The translations under genes and the position numbers were made by a program. A stretch of DNA of 64,000 nucleotides from DASWOJ01 sp036398775. Its GTDB lineage: Bacteria; Pseudomonadota; Alphaproteobacteria; Acetobacterales; Acetobacteraceae. The DNA lies in NCBI GenBank assembly GCA_036398775.1, contig DASWOJ010000137.1, positions 1 to 64,000 of the forward strand. The letters run 5' to 3'. The notes under the pieces are model-generated. The model did not search any database. It was given only the letters and a program-made list of their open reading frames with translations, and had not been told where the DNA came from. Each line of letters opens with the position of its first letter. Within the stretch, counting starts at the first letter, position 1. Positions 7,523 through 16,352 of the stretch are shown piece by piece.

Positions 7523-8502
7523 CGGCGCCTAGCGACCACTTCGACGGCACTCACTTCCACAATCCCGGTGGCGGCCAAGCGGCCAGGCTGGGTGCCGTGC
7601 TGCGCTGGTCGCTGACCCGGCATCGCACGCCCTGGCCGCGCTGGATACAGGACCCGGCCTGGCCTCCGCCGGCGCCGGCCGTTACGCCGGGCCATGCCGC
7701 GCTGACCTTCATCGGCCACAGCAGCTTCCTGATCCGCCTGGCGCTGCCGGGCGGCGGGGTATTCAGCCTGCTGACCGACCCGGTGTTCAGCGACCGCTGC
7801 TCGCCCTCGCAACTGGTGGGTCCACGGCGGGCGCGGGCGCCAGGCGTGGCGCTGCCGGCGCTGCCGCAGGTGGACGCCGTGCTGGTATCGCACAACCACT
7901 ACGATCACATGGACCTGGACAGCCTGCGCGCCCTGCACCACCGGTTCCAGGCGCCCGTCATTACCACGCTGGGCAACGCCGCACCGCTGGCCCGCGCCGG
8001 CGTGCCAGGCGCGGCCGAGTTGGACTGGTGGCAAACGACGCATGCCGGCCCTGCGGAGATCACCGCGACCCCGGCCCGTCACTTCTCCGCCCGCGGCCTG
8101 CGGGACCGCAACCGGACCCTGTGGGCAGGCTTCATGGTGCGGATCGGCGATGCGCAGCTCTTCTTTGCCGGGGACAGCGGCGCCGGGCCGCACTGGGCGG
8201 CGATCCGGGAGCAGCTCGGCCCACCCGGCATCGCCCTGCTGCCAATCGGCGCCTACGATCCGCGCAGCATCATGCGTGCCGTCCACATGAACCCGGCCGA
8301 AGCGGTGCAGGCCCGCGCCAACCTGGGCGCGGCGCGGGCCATCGGAATGCACTTCGGCACCTTCCAGCTCACGGACGAAGGGATCGAGGCCCCAGTTTGG
8401 GAGCTTGCCGCCGCCCGCTCCGGCGCCGGGCTGCTATCCGATGCTTTCGATGTCCTGGGCTGCGGTGAGACGCGGGAACTGCCGTTGGGCGCCGGGCGGT
8501 AG
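7510..8502 (+). CDS. Metallo-beta-lactamase-fold hydrolase, NAPE-PLD-like
   Basis: A 330-residue cytosolic metallo-hydrolase. The N-terminus SDHFDGTHFHNP and the metal motif HNHYDHMD are characteristic of bacterial relatives of N-acyl-phosphatidylethanolamine phospholipase D. Further ligands are in FAGDSG and GMHFGTF. The GTG start overlaps the M23 gene. The family hydrolyses phosphodiester bonds of N-acylated phospholipids in animals; the bacterial substrate is not established. The 3' end runs 69 bases into the convergent hemY-like gene, an unusually long convergent overlap. Confidence 0.85.
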   Translation: MQPVTAPSDHFDGTHFHNPGGGQAARLGAVLRWSLTRHRTPWPRWIQDPAWPPPAPAVTPGHAALTFIGHSSFLIRLALPGGGVFSLLTDPVFSDRCSPSQLVGPRRARAPGVALPALPQVDAVLVSHNHYDHMDLDSLRALHHRFQAPVITTLGNAAPLARAGVPGAAELDWWQTTHAGPAEITATPARHFSARGLRDRNRTLWAGFMVRIGDAQLFFAGDSGAGPHWAAIREQLGPPGIALLPIGAYDPRSIMRAVHMNPAEAVQARANLGAARAIGMHFGTFQLTDEGIEAPVWELAAARSGAGLLSDAFDVLGCGETRELPLGAGR

Positions 8503-9747
8503 CAGCGTCCCATGCTCGTCCGGCTCCACCCAGGCGATCTTGCCCGGGGTGCCGCAGGCGTCGCACACCGGATGCCAATCGCCGTGCACCGTGCCGCAGG
8601 TGCCGCAACGCCATACTGGGTCCGGCCCGGCCGATGCGGCATGGCGCAGCGCGTCCTGGCTGGCGGCCATGTCGTGCTCACGCTCCGCCACATCCGCCGC
8701 CAGCATCCATAGCCGGCGCTGGTTGAATCCCGCTGCACGCGCGGCCTCGATATACTTGCGCGCTTCGGCCGTCTGTCCCGCGTCCAACGCGGCCTGAGCC
8801 TGCATCAGCCGGCTTTCAGGATGCGCCGGGTTGGCATTGGCCAGGCGCGACGCGGCCTGCAGCCGGTCGCGGGTTTCCGTGTGATGCCGAAGGTACTCGG
8901 CCGCGATGGACGGATGCGGCTGCGCGGACCAGGCTTGGCTGATGACGTCGTCAGCCCGGCGGGACTTGCCCATCTCCCGCAGCCGCGCCGCATAGGCGAC
9001 GACGGCAGGAGCCAGGGTGGGATCGGCATCATAGGCCTGCTTGGCCAACCGCACCCCGGCCTCGGCGTTTGGCGCGGCGTCGGCGGCGGCGATGGCCAGG
9101 GCGGCGCGGCTCTCCGGCCCGGACAAGCGCAGCGCGTCCTCCCACTTGCCCGTCCGCAACGCCAGGGAACGCCGTTCATCCTTGAGCCATTGCGCGCCGG
9201 GATACGCAGCCTCGGCCCGGCGGGCCAAGCTGTCGGCCTCGTCCCAGTTCTCGTCCGCAATGGCCTGGCGCAGCAGGCCGCGCAGGCCGAGGAACGGCGC
9301 ATCCCGGCGGTCGGCCAGCAGCCGGTATGCGGCGGCAGCCTCGTCGTCATGCCCGGACTGCCGCCCCGCCTGGGCGGCGAGGAGCAGGGTCAGCGGGGTG
9401 TCGCCCATCAGGCGCCGGGTGCGGTCGGCCTCGCGCCGGGCAGCCTCGCCATCATTGGCGGCCAACGCCACCAGCGTGCGCGTCACCGCCTGATCGCCGC
9501 TGACGCGGGCCGAACGCTCGTTGCGCCGACGCATCCGCCGCGGCAGCGAGAACAGCCCGGCCAGCAGCCGGATCACGAAATAGAACACGGCGAACGTCAC
9601 GACGAGCAGCGCCAGCACGGCCGGCGTCCCCGTCTGGAACTGCGTCCCGGCGACGTCGGCGGTCCAGGTGCCCGGCAGGATCGAAACGCCCCACGCCAGG
9701 GCGATGACGACCGCCGCAACGATCAGGAAGGTGATGACGCGGCGCAT
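8434..9747 (-). CDS. hemY: HemY-like inner-membrane TPR protein
   Basis: A 437-residue protein with two N-terminal membrane helices (about residues 4-24 and 41-65), then a basic loop (PRRMRRRNER) and TPR-like helical repeats to about residue 375. The C-terminus has a zinc-ribbon pair, CGTCG and CDACG, near residues 383-400. This is the bacterial HemY of the hemCD operon, not protoporphyrinogen oxidase. It is thought to organise late tetrapyrrole steps at the membrane. Its ATG shares one base with the mic60-like stop, so it is translated after hemC, hemD and mic60. Confidence 0.9.
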   Translation of the reverse strand: MRRVITFLIVAAVVIALAWGVSILPGTWTADVAGTQFQTGTPAVLALLVVTFAVFYFVIRLLAGLFSLPRRMRRRNERSARVSGDQAVTRTLVALAANDGEAARREADRTRRLMGDTPLTLLLAAQAGRQSGHDDEAAAAYRLLADRRDAPFLGLRGLLRQAIADENWDEADSLARRAEAAYPGAQWLKDERRSLALRTGKWEDALRLSGPESRAALAIAAADAAPNAEAGVRLAKQAYDADPTLAPAVVAYAARLREMGKSRRADDVISQAWSAQPHPSIAAEYLRHHTETRDRLQAASRLANANPAHPESRLMQAQAALDAGQTAEARKYIEAARAAGFNQRRLWMLAADVAEREHDMAASQDALRHAASAGPDPVWRCGTCGTVHGDWHPVCDACGTPGKIAWVEPDEHGTLLPPGAQRQFPRLTAAQDIESIG

Positions 9748-11117
9748 CAGCTGCGCGCCGCCATGCTGGACAGCGCCGCCCTAGCTTCGAGCAGGGCACG
9801 CGCTTGTCCGACCCAGTCCGCCATTGCCGCCTGCGCCGGGCCGGCCAGCCCGTCCAGCGCCTTCACCGCCCCGGCGAGGTCGCCGGCATCCAGCGCGGCG
9901 CGGGCACGGATAATGCGGCCAGCGAGCGGATCGCCCACCAGAACCCGGTCGCCTTGGCGCACGGTCACGGCCTGCTGCGCCCGGGCGACCAGGCGTTCGC
10001 CGAACGACCTGCTTTCCATGATCGCCGGCTGGCCTGCCTGTTCCGCCGCGTCGGCTGCGGCGTCGAAGGAGCGGCGCAGCTCCTGCTCGGTCTTGGCCGG
10101 CGCCGTCGCAAAGCGGGCGACCGCCGGGGGCGCCCCGGGGATGTCGCCCAGGGGCTGCCCGGACTCCAGGGCCGCCGTCGCCGCCTGCACGCGCACAACC
10201 CGGCCGGACCGCTCCGCGACGACGCCGATCTGGCTGGCGGTTTGCTTGGCCTGCTGGTCCACCGCGGCGATGCGGCCATCCAGCGAGTCCAACCGCCCGC
10301 CGAGGGCGGCGGCGTCGGCCCCCTGCTTGGCGATAACCGAATCCAGGCGTCCGCCCATCGCCGCCATATCCGACGTTGCCTTGGCGGTGAGCGAATCGAA
10401 GCGCCCGCTCGACGCGTTGGCGTCTGCCGCTTCCTTCGAGGCAAGCGAGTCCAAACGTCCACCCATGGCGGTGGCGTCCGCTGCCTGCTTCGAGGCCAAC
10501 GCGTCCAGCCGTCCGCCGAGCGCGCCCGCATCCGCAGTCCCCTTGGCAGCCAGGGCGGCCAGGGTGTCCAGGCGCTGGGTCAGCGGCGCCGGGTCGAACG
10601 GCGGCGGCGGCGGCTTGCCTTCCAGCGCGGCGATGCGGTCCTCCATCGGCTTCAGGTCCACCGGCGGCGGCGGCGGCCGGGTCTCCAGGGCGCCGGTGCG
10701 CTTGTCCAGCAGCGCCAGGTCCGCCGCGGCGGCAGCGCCGGCACCAGCCGGACGCGCCTCCAGCTTCGCCAGCCGGTCGGCCAGCGTCTGCACCTGGCCC
10801 TGCAGGCCATCCACCCGCACGACTGCCTGCTGCGCCTCGGGCGGTGTCGCCGGATGGGAATACAGGTAGGCCAGGGTGCCACCCAGGATCACGAAGCCGA
10901 GCAGATACAGCAGCGGCAGCGGATCGCGCTGGAGCCGCTGGCCGAAGCCCTCCACCCCGGCCCGGCCGGACAGGCCCAAAGGCGTGGATGCCCCAGACGT
11001 GGATGATCCAGACGTGGATGCTCCAGCCGTGGATGCCCCAGGCGTGGGCGGGCCAGCCGGAGGTGTGCCGGAGGTGGAAGACTGCGACGGAGGGGAAGGC
11101 TTCTTGGGAGGGGTCAT
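9747..11117 (-). CDS. Mitofilin/Mic60-like inner-membrane protein (COG4223)
   Basis: A 456-residue protein. It has a Ser/Thr/Pro/Gly-rich N-terminus, one membrane helix near residues 68-86 (LLYLLGFVILGGTLAYLY), a long predicted coiled coil with Pro-rich breaks, and a conserved helical C-terminus, the layout of alphaproteobacterial Mic60. These proteins bend inner membranes; in this group the gene sits between hemD and hemY, as here. Residues 201-284 are five tandem 18-residue units based on GGRLDSLASKEAADA. The N-terminal tail is built from 15-bp tandem repeats. The start overlaps hemD by 4 nt. Confidence 0.85.
   Translation of the reverse strand: MTPPKKPSPPSQSSTSGTPPAGPPTPGASTAGASTSGSSTSGASTPLGLSGRAGVEGFGQRLQRDPLPLLYLLGFVILGGTLAYLYSHPATPPEAQQAVVRVDGLQGQVQTLADRLAKLEARPAGAGAAAAADLALLDKRTGALETRPPPPPVDLKPMEDRIAALEGKPPPPPFDPAPLTQRLDTLAALAAKGTADAGALGGRLDALASKQAADATAMGGRLDSLASKEAADANASSGRFDSLTAKATSDMAAMGGRLDSVIAKQGADAAALGGRLDSLDGRIAAVDQQAKQTASQIGVVAERSGRVVRVQAATAALESGQPLGDIPGAPPAVARFATAPAKTEQELRRSFDAAADAAEQAGQPAIMESRSFGERLVARAQQAVTVRQGDRVLVGDPLAGRIIRARAALDAGDLAGAVKALDGLAGPAQAAMADWVGQARALLEARAALSSMAARS
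10266..10517 (-). repeat. 54-bp tandem coding repeats in the mic60-like gene
   Basis: About five units of 54 bp encode an 18-residue coiled-coil motif starting GGRLD. Units are diverged from one another, so the array is old. A longer degenerate unit (TQRLDTLAALAAKG) precedes them. Confidence 0.8.
10981..11055 (-). repeat. 15-bp tandem repeats in the mic60-like gene N-terminus
   Basis: Five head-to-tail 15-bp units, plus-strand consensus GACGTGGATGCTCCA, encode pentapeptides of the type TSGAS/TAGAS. They form the disordered cytoplasmic tail ahead of the membrane helix. Confidence 0.8.
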
Positions 11118-11836
11118 AGGAGTGCCATCACGGATGCCAATGTCGGCTTAGCTGACACGCGAACTCTGCGCCAGGGCAGGTACGTCAGCACTTCGGCTGC
11201 GGGCTGTCCAATCGCCAGCGCCTCCACCCCGGCCAGGGCCGGACGCAGCCTATCGGGGAGCGCCCGCACGAAGGCGCGTGCGGTATCGGCGGACAGGAAC
11301 ATCGCGGACCCCAGGATGCCATCGGCCAGCGCGTGCCGGGCCGCCACGGGCAGGCCGCGGGCTGGCCGTGCGGCATACACAGCCCGGCGATGCACCCGGA
11401 ACCCGCGCCCGCGCAGGTCGGCCGCAAGCGACCCGCCCTGTCCCGCCCCAGTCGCCAGCAGCAGCGCCGTCCCAGGCGGCAGCACCTCCGCCGCCAATGC
11501 CGCAAGGGCGACGGCGTCCCCATCCCCGCTACACACATTCGTGAACCCTGCCGCCCGCGCCCGCGCCGCCGTCGCATCGCCAACGGCCAGCAGCGGCAGC
11601 CCGTGCAGCCCGGCGGGCAACGGCGGCAGGGCGTTGCCGCTGGTCACGAGCACCGCGCGCACCACCGGACCCAGGCGCACCGGCAGGACAGCAATGTGCA
11701 GCATGGGGGCAAGGACCGGGGTCAAGCCAAGTGCCCTGATCCGTGCGGCAGTTTCGGAAGCGCCGGGTTCCGGCCGGGTGACCAGCACCGCCGAGCGCCC
11801 GCCTTGGCCGGCGTGCTGGGCGTCTGCGGCGGTCAT
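11114..11836 (-). CDS. hemD: Uroporphyrinogen-III synthase HemD
   Basis: A 240-residue protein with the two-lobed HemD layout: VLVTRPEPGASETAARIRALG at the start, VLVTSGNALP, LLAVGDATAARARAAGF, and later MFLSADTARAFV. HemD closes hydroxymethylbilane with ring-D inversion to give uroporphyrinogen III, the branch point to haem, chlorophyll and cobalamin. Sequence conservation in this family is low, so position between hemC and the mic60-like gene is an important part of the evidence. The ATG is at 11836; a gap of 143 nt separates it from the hemC stop. Confidence 0.92.
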   Translation of the reverse strand: MTAADAQHAGQGGRSAVLVTRPEPGASETAARIRALGLTPVLAPMLHIAVLPVRLGPVVRAVLVTSGNALPPLPAGLHGLPLLAVGDATAARARAAGFTNVCSGDGDAVALAALAAEVLPPGTALLLATGAGQGGSLAADLRGRGFRVHRRAVYAARPARGLPVAARHALADGILGSAMFLSADTARAFVRALPDRLRPALAGVEALAIGQPAAEVLTYLPWRRVRVSAKPTLASVMALL

Positions 11837-11979
11837 TGCGATGGATCGGGCGGCACGGCGGGACAGGATGGCATGGTGCAGGGCTTAGTCTGGCGGCGGC
11901 CGGATCACCAAGCCGCAAGCAGCCCGCAACGACGGTTCACAGCCGGCCTAAACGCCACGCCATCGAACGGAAGCAAGGG

Positions 11980-13038
11980 TCAGCCGAAGATGTCGCGCGG
12001 GCTGTCCGCCCGCAGGCTGGCACCCAGCTCCGCCCCCAGCCGAGCCGCGTCCGCGGCCGCTCCGTGCAGGCTGCGCTTGAGCAAGAAGGACCCGTCGGCC
12101 CGCGCCACCAGCCCCGTCAGGTGCAGCTCGGGCGCCGTGCCAGCAACCGCCGGCAGCAGCCGGGCATGGCCGCCGATCGGCGTGCGGCAGGACCCGTCCA
12201 GCAGCGCCAGCAGCGACCGCTCGGCGGTGGACACGGCGCGAGCCTCCGGGTCCTCGATCCCCGCTAGTAGGTCGTGCAGTTGGTGGTCGTCGGCCCGGGT
12301 GGTGATCCCGACGATGCCCTGCCCGGCGGAGGGCACCATCGCGTCGGGGTCCAACGCCATCATCGTATCGTCCTCCAGCCCCAGGCGGCGCAGCCCGGCC
12401 ACCGCCAGCAGCGACGCGGCGCAGTCCCCGCGCACCACCTTGGCGATCCGCGGCTGCACGTTGCCGCGCATCAGCGCCATCCGCAGGTCCGGCCGCGCGT
12501 GCAGCAACTGCGCCTGCCGCCGCAGCGAGTTGGTGCCGATCACCGCGCCCGCCGGCAGCACCGACAGCGGATCGCCGGGCTTCTGCGGCAGGCATTGCGG
12601 CCCGAGGATCAGCGCATCCCGCGCATCCTCCCGCCGCAAGGTGCAGGCCAGCACGATGCCAGGCGGCAACTCGGTCTCCAGGTCCTTGAGGCTATGGACG
12701 GCGAAGTCTATGCGGCCGTCCAGCAGGGCCTCGTGGATTTCCTTGCTGAACAAGCCCTTGCCGCCGATGTCGGCCAGCGCCCGGTCCTGCACCTGGTCCC
12801 CGGTGGTGCGTATGATGTGCTGCTGGAACACCTGCTCGTCCCGGAACCCCGGCGCCAGCACCGGGCAGAACCGCGCCAGCAGCGCCAGGAAGATGCGCGT
12901 CTGCGTCAGCGCCAACGGCGACCCGCGGGTGCCGACCCGCAACGGCAGGGAACGCTGGTAATGGGTGGTCCGCGTCGCCAGGGTCGGTGAGAGCAGCAGG
13001 TGCGCAGGTATGTCGCGCTCGGGGTGTGCGTCAGGCAT
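11980..13038 (-). CDS. hemC: Porphobilinogen deaminase (hydroxymethylbilane synthase) HemC
   Basis: Polymerises four porphobilinogens to hydroxymethylbilane in the cytosol. The protein has 352 residues, longer than the usual 310-320 because of an N-terminal extension of about 30 residues. Signatures are LRVGTRGSPLALTQT, KGLFSKEIHEALL, DFAVHSLKDLE, and GSCRTPIGGHA with the Cys that carries the dipyrromethane cofactor. The ATG at 13038 is preferred to a TTG one codon earlier. The start lies 44 bp from the divergent tsaD ATG, so both promoters must be packed into or overlap the two genes. Confidence 0.97.
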   Translation of the reverse strand: MPDAHPERDIPAHLLLSPTLATRTTHYQRSLPLRVGTRGSPLALTQTRIFLALLARFCPVLAPGFRDEQVFQQHIIRTTGDQVQDRALADIGGKGLFSKEIHEALLDGRIDFAVHSLKDLETELPPGIVLACTLRREDARDALILGPQCLPQKPGDPLSVLPAGAVIGTNSLRRQAQLLHARPDLRMALMRGNVQPRIAKVVRGDCAASLLAVAGLRRLGLEDDTMMALDPDAMVPSAGQGIVGITTRADDHQLHDLLAGIEDPEARAVSTAERSLLALLDGSCRTPIGGHARLLPAVAGTAPELHLTGLVARADGSFLLKRSLHGAAADAARLGAELGASLRADSPRDIFG

Positions 13039-13082
13039 CAAGGTGTCCTATGAGATCAGGCCCACTAAGGAAAGCCTAACCC

Positions 13083-14180
13083 ATGCAATCTGCTGATGCG
13101 CAGCCCGGCGGTTCCGGGGTGCGCCACTGGTTCGGTCCGGTAATTGGGATCGAATCCTCCTGTGACGAGACCGCATGTGCCGTGCTGGACCCGCATGGCT
13201 CCATCCTGGCCGAAGCGGTGCTGAGCCAACAGGCCGACCACGCCCGGTTCGGCGGCGTCGTGCCGGAGATCGCCGCCCGCGCGCACCTCGCCCACCTGCC
13301 GGCGCTGGCGGGTCGCGTCATGGCGGAGGCCGGGGTCAGGTATGCCGACCTCGGCGGCGTCGCGGCTACCTGCGGGCCAGGGCTGATCGGCGGCCTGATC
13401 GTCGGCGCCGGGTTCGGCAAGGGGGTGGCGCTGGCGCACGGCCTGCCGTTCGTCGCGGTGAACCACTTGGAGGCCCACGCGCTCACCGCCCGCCTCCCCG
13501 GCCTGGTGCCCGGCGGCGCGCCGTTCCCCTACCTGCTCCTGCTGCTGTCCGGCGGGCATTGCCAGTGCGTCGCCGTGGACGGGGTGGGACGCTACCGCAA
13601 GCTCGGCGGCACCATTGACGACGCGGTAGGTGAGGCGTTCGACAAGGTCGGCAAGCTGCTCGGCCTGCCCTGGCCCGGCGGCCCTGCGTTGGAGCGGCTG
13701 GCCGCGGGCGGCGACTCGGCCCGCCAACCCTTCCCGCGGCCCTTGCTGGGACGGGCAGGGTGCGACTTCAGCTTCTCCGGCTTGAAGACCGCCGTGGCAC
13801 AACGGGTCGCCAAGCTGTCGCCGCTGTCGGACCGGGACGCCGCCGACATCGCCGCCGGCTTCCAGCGCGCCGTCGCCGACGTGCTGGCGGATCGGGCGGC
13901 GCACGCCCTGGTGATGATGCCGGAGGCGCGGCTACTGGTCGTGGCCGGCGGGGTCGCGGCGAATGCGTCGGTGCGGGCGGCGTTGACGGGCGCCGCGGCC
14001 GGGGCAGGGGTGCCGATGGTCGCGCCCCCCATACGCCTCTGCACCGACAACGCCGTCATGGTGGCCTGGGCAGGGATCGAACGCCTGCGCCTCGGCCTGA
14101 CCGACCCCCTGGACACGGCGCCCCGCCCCCGCTGGCCCCTGGCCGATCTCATGCCCGCCCCGGAACAGATACCCGGATGA
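13083..14180 (+). CDS. tsaD: tRNA N6-adenosine threonylcarbamoyltransferase TsaD
   Basis: Transfers the threonylcarbamoyl group to A37 of ANN-decoding tRNAs, with TsaB and TsaE. The protein has 365 residues. It shows VIGIESSCDETACAVL at the start, FGGVVPEIAARAHL, the metal-binding HLEAH motif, LSGGHCQ, and a late VVAGGVAANASVR. The ATG at 13083 is backed by AAGGAAAG at 13067-13074. A GTG nearer the core is possible but lacks a binding site. The hemC/tsaD divergence is widely conserved in alphaproteobacteria. Confidence 0.97.
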   Translation: MQSADAQPGGSGVRHWFGPVIGIESSCDETACAVLDPHGSILAEAVLSQQADHARFGGVVPEIAARAHLAHLPALAGRVMAEAGVRYADLGGVAATCGPGLIGGLIVGAGFGKGVALAHGLPFVAVNHLEAHALTARLPGLVPGGAPFPYLLLLLSGGHCQCVAVDGVGRYRKLGGTIDDAVGEAFDKVGKLLGLPWPGGPALERLAAGGDSARQPFPRPLLGRAGCDFSFSGLKTAVAQRVAKLSPLSDRDAADIAAGFQRAVADVLADRAAHALVMMPEARLLVVAGGVAANASVRAALTGAAAGAGVPMVAPPIRLCTDNAVMVAWAGIERLRLGLTDPLDTAPRPRWPLADLMPAPEQIPG

Positions 14181-14191
14181 GAAATGCCGCT

Positions 14192-14338
14192 CTTCTCCCT
14201 CTCCCTCCGGGAGAGGGCCGGGGTGAGGGAAGCCACAAGCGCCGTCCCTGGCCAGCAATAGCCCAAACCCGGCAGCAGCGCCTCGCTCCGCAACCAAGAC
14301 CCCCCCACCCCAACCCTCTCCCGCAGGGAAAGGGAGCA
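14192..14338. repeat. REPIN/BIME-like repeat, copy 1 (about 147 bp)
   Basis: The left arm (14192-14230) contains a perfect 9-bp hairpin, CCCTCTCCC TCC GGGAGAGGG. The right arm (14300-14338) is its inverted partner with CCCTCTCCCGCAGGGAAAGGG. The interior is about 70 bp. It fills the gap between tsaD and rlmJ. Confidence 0.85.
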
Positions 14339-14361
14339 CCAACCACCCCGCCCCCGCCCGG

Positions 14362-15177
14362 ATGAACTACCGCCACGCCTACCACGCCGGCAACTTTGCC
14401 GACTGCATGAAGCACGCCCTGCTCGCCTGGATGCTGGACGCGCTGGCCCGCAAGCCCGCGCCGTTCTTCGTGCTTGACACCCACGCCGGCCGCGGCCAGT
14501 ACGACCTGCTGGCCGACCCAGCCGAGCGCACCGGCGAGTGGCGGGACGGCATCGCCCGCCTCCTCGGCGACCCGCCGCCGCCCCTGGCCGCCTACGCCGC
14601 CCTGGTGGAACGCCTTGGCCTCTACCCCGGCTCCCCCCGCCTGATCCGCGCCCTGCTACGCCCCGATGACCGCCTAGCCTGCTGCGAACTCCACCCGGAG
14701 GACCACCGCGACCTAGCCCGCCTGTTCCGCGGCGACCGTCAAGTGGCGGTCCACCTGCGCGACGGCTGGGAGGCATTGCGCGCCTTGCTCCCCCCAACGC
14801 AAAAGCGTGGCCTGGTGCTGCTGGACCCGCCCTACGAGGCGCCCGGCGAGTTCGGGCGTGTGCTCGCCGGCCTGCGGACGGCCTCGGCCCGCTTCGGCAC
14901 CGCCGTGCTGGCGGCCTGGTATCCCATCAAGCACCGCAGCCCCGTCACCACCTTCCTCGAGGGCGTGCGCCTGTCCCCCCTGCGCGACTGCGTGACCGCC
15001 GAGCTATGGCTGCGCGAGCCGACCGACCCCACCCGCCTGAACGGCTGCGGCCTGCTGGTCCGCAATCCGCCGTGGGGGTTCGAGGCCGCCGCGTCCGACA
15101 TGCTGGCGGCGCTGCTGGGCCGGATCGACACCGGCGCGGGCGCCGGCTCGGCGGTGGTGCGCGTGACGGATGAGTAG
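14362..15177 (+). CDS. rlmJ: 23S rRNA (adenine2030-N6)-methyltransferase RlmJ
   Basis: A 271-residue methyltransferase. MNYRHAYHAGNFADCMKH is the RlmJ N-terminal signature, DTHAGRGQYDL the SAM-binding loop and LLDPPYE the catalytic (D/N)PPY motif of N6-adenine methylases. It modifies A2030 of 23S rRNA in E. coli. Its 3' end overlaps gpsA by 8 nt. Confidence 0.94.
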   Translation: MNYRHAYHAGNFADCMKHALLAWMLDALARKPAPFFVLDTHAGRGQYDLLADPAERTGEWRDGIARLLGDPPPPLAAYAALVERLGLYPGSPRLIRALLRPDDRLACCELHPEDHRDLARLFRGDRQVAVHLRDGWEALRALLPPTQKRGLVLLDPPYEAPGEFGRVLAGLRTASARFGTAVLAAWYPIKHRSPVTTFLEGVRLSPLRDCVTAELWLREPTDPTRLNGCGLLVRNPPWGFEAAASDMLAALLGRIDTGAGAGSAVVRVTDE

Positions 15178-16123
15178 CGTCGCCATCGTCGGCGCCGGCG
15201 CCTGGGGAACGGCGCTGGCGATCCAGGCGGCGCGGGCCGGATGCGACGTGTCGCTCTGGGCGCGTGACCCGGCGCCGCTGCGCGCCACGCGGTGCAGCCC
15301 GCATCTGCCGGGCCATCGCCTGCCGGATGCGGTCGCCATTTCGGACGCCTTGCCCGGCCCTGGCCCGGACGCGGTCTTGCTGGCCGTGCCGGTGCAGCAT
15401 CTCCGAGCCGTCGCCGCCGGGCTGCGGACGCCGGCGCCGCTGGTCGCCTGCTGCAAGGGGATCGAGGCCGGCACCGGCCGCCTGCCGTTGGAAATCCTGG
15501 CGGGGCTGCATCCGGCCTGCCCGGGCGCCGTGCTGACCGGCCCCAACTTCGCGCACGAGGTCGCAGCCGGCCTGCCCGCCGCCGCCGTGCTGGCCTGCGC
15601 CGCCCCGGACCTGCGGGCACGCCTGGCCGGTTTGCTCGCCAGCCCGGCCTTCCGCGTTTACGGCGGTGACGATCCGCTGGGCGCCGGGCTGGGCGGCGCG
15701 GCAAAGAACGTCGTCGCCATCGCGGCCGGTGCCGTGATGGGAGCCGGATTGGGTGAGAACGCCCGAGCCGCGCTCATCACCCGCGGACTTGCCGAGCTGT
15801 CCCGCCTGGTGGTCGCCGGCGGGGGCCGCGCGGAAACGGTGGCGGGGCTGTCCGGCCTGGGCGACCTGCTGCTGACCTGCACCGGCGGAGCCAGCCGCAA
15901 CTACACGCTCGGCCTGGCGCTGGGCCGCGGCGAGGCGCTGGCCGAGGTGCTGGCCGGGCGCCGCGGCGTCACGGAGGGCGTCGCGACCGCCCCCGCGCTG
16001 CTGGCCCGTGCCGCAGGGGTTGACCTGCCGGTCTGCACCGCAGTCGCCGCGCTCCTAGCCGGCCAGACAACCCTGGACGGCGCCATCACGGCGCTGCTGG
16101 CCCGGCCAAGGCGAGACGAATGA
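15170..16123 (+). CDS. gpsA: NAD(P)-dependent glycerol-3-phosphate dehydrogenase GpsA
   Basis: Reduces dihydroxyacetone phosphate to sn-glycerol 3-phosphate for phospholipid synthesis. The protein has 317 residues. Features are VAIVGAGAWGTALA (Rossmann loop) near residue 4, LTGPNFAHEVAAGLP, the catalytic Lys region GGAAKNVVAIAAG, and GLSGLGDLLLTC. In many alphaproteobacteria gpsA lies next to tsaD, as here with rlmJ between. A REPIN-like copy follows its stop. Confidence 0.96.
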   Translation: MSSVAIVGAGAWGTALAIQAARAGCDVSLWARDPAPLRATRCSPHLPGHRLPDAVAISDALPGPGPDAVLLAVPVQHLRAVAAGLRTPAPLVACCKGIEAGTGRLPLEILAGLHPACPGAVLTGPNFAHEVAAGLPAAAVLACAAPDLRARLAGLLASPAFRVYGGDDPLGAGLGGAAKNVVAIAAGAVMGAGLGENARAALITRGLAELSRLVVAGGGRAETVAGLSGLGDLLLTCTGGASRNYTLGLALGRGEALAEVLAGRRGVTEGVATAPALLARAAGVDLPVCTAVAALLAGQTTLDGAITALLARPRRDE

Positions 16124-16143
16124 TCCGATCTTCTGTCCGCTCC

Positions 16144-16290
16144 CTTCTCCCTCTCCCTCCGGGAGAGGGTCGGGGTGAGGGAAAGGCCGCCAGCACCAAA
16201 CCCGGCCCTCGACGGCACGGTCGCGCGTCGCACCGTCATCTGGCCCTTGCGGCTTCCCTCACCCCGGCCCTTTCCCGAAGGGAGAGGGGG
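16144..16290. repeat. REPIN/BIME-like repeat, copy 2 (about 147 bp)
   Basis: The left arm (16144-16183) has the perfect stem CCCTCTCCC TCC GGGAGAGGG. The right arm (16254-16290) reads CCCTTTCCCGAAGGGAGAGGG. It lies between gpsA and murJ. Confidence 0.85.
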
Positions 16291-16352
16291 CAGTGCGCCC
16301 TTGCCCAATCCTTGCCGGCGCCTGCCGCGCATCGTCCAGGTCCTTGCCCAAC

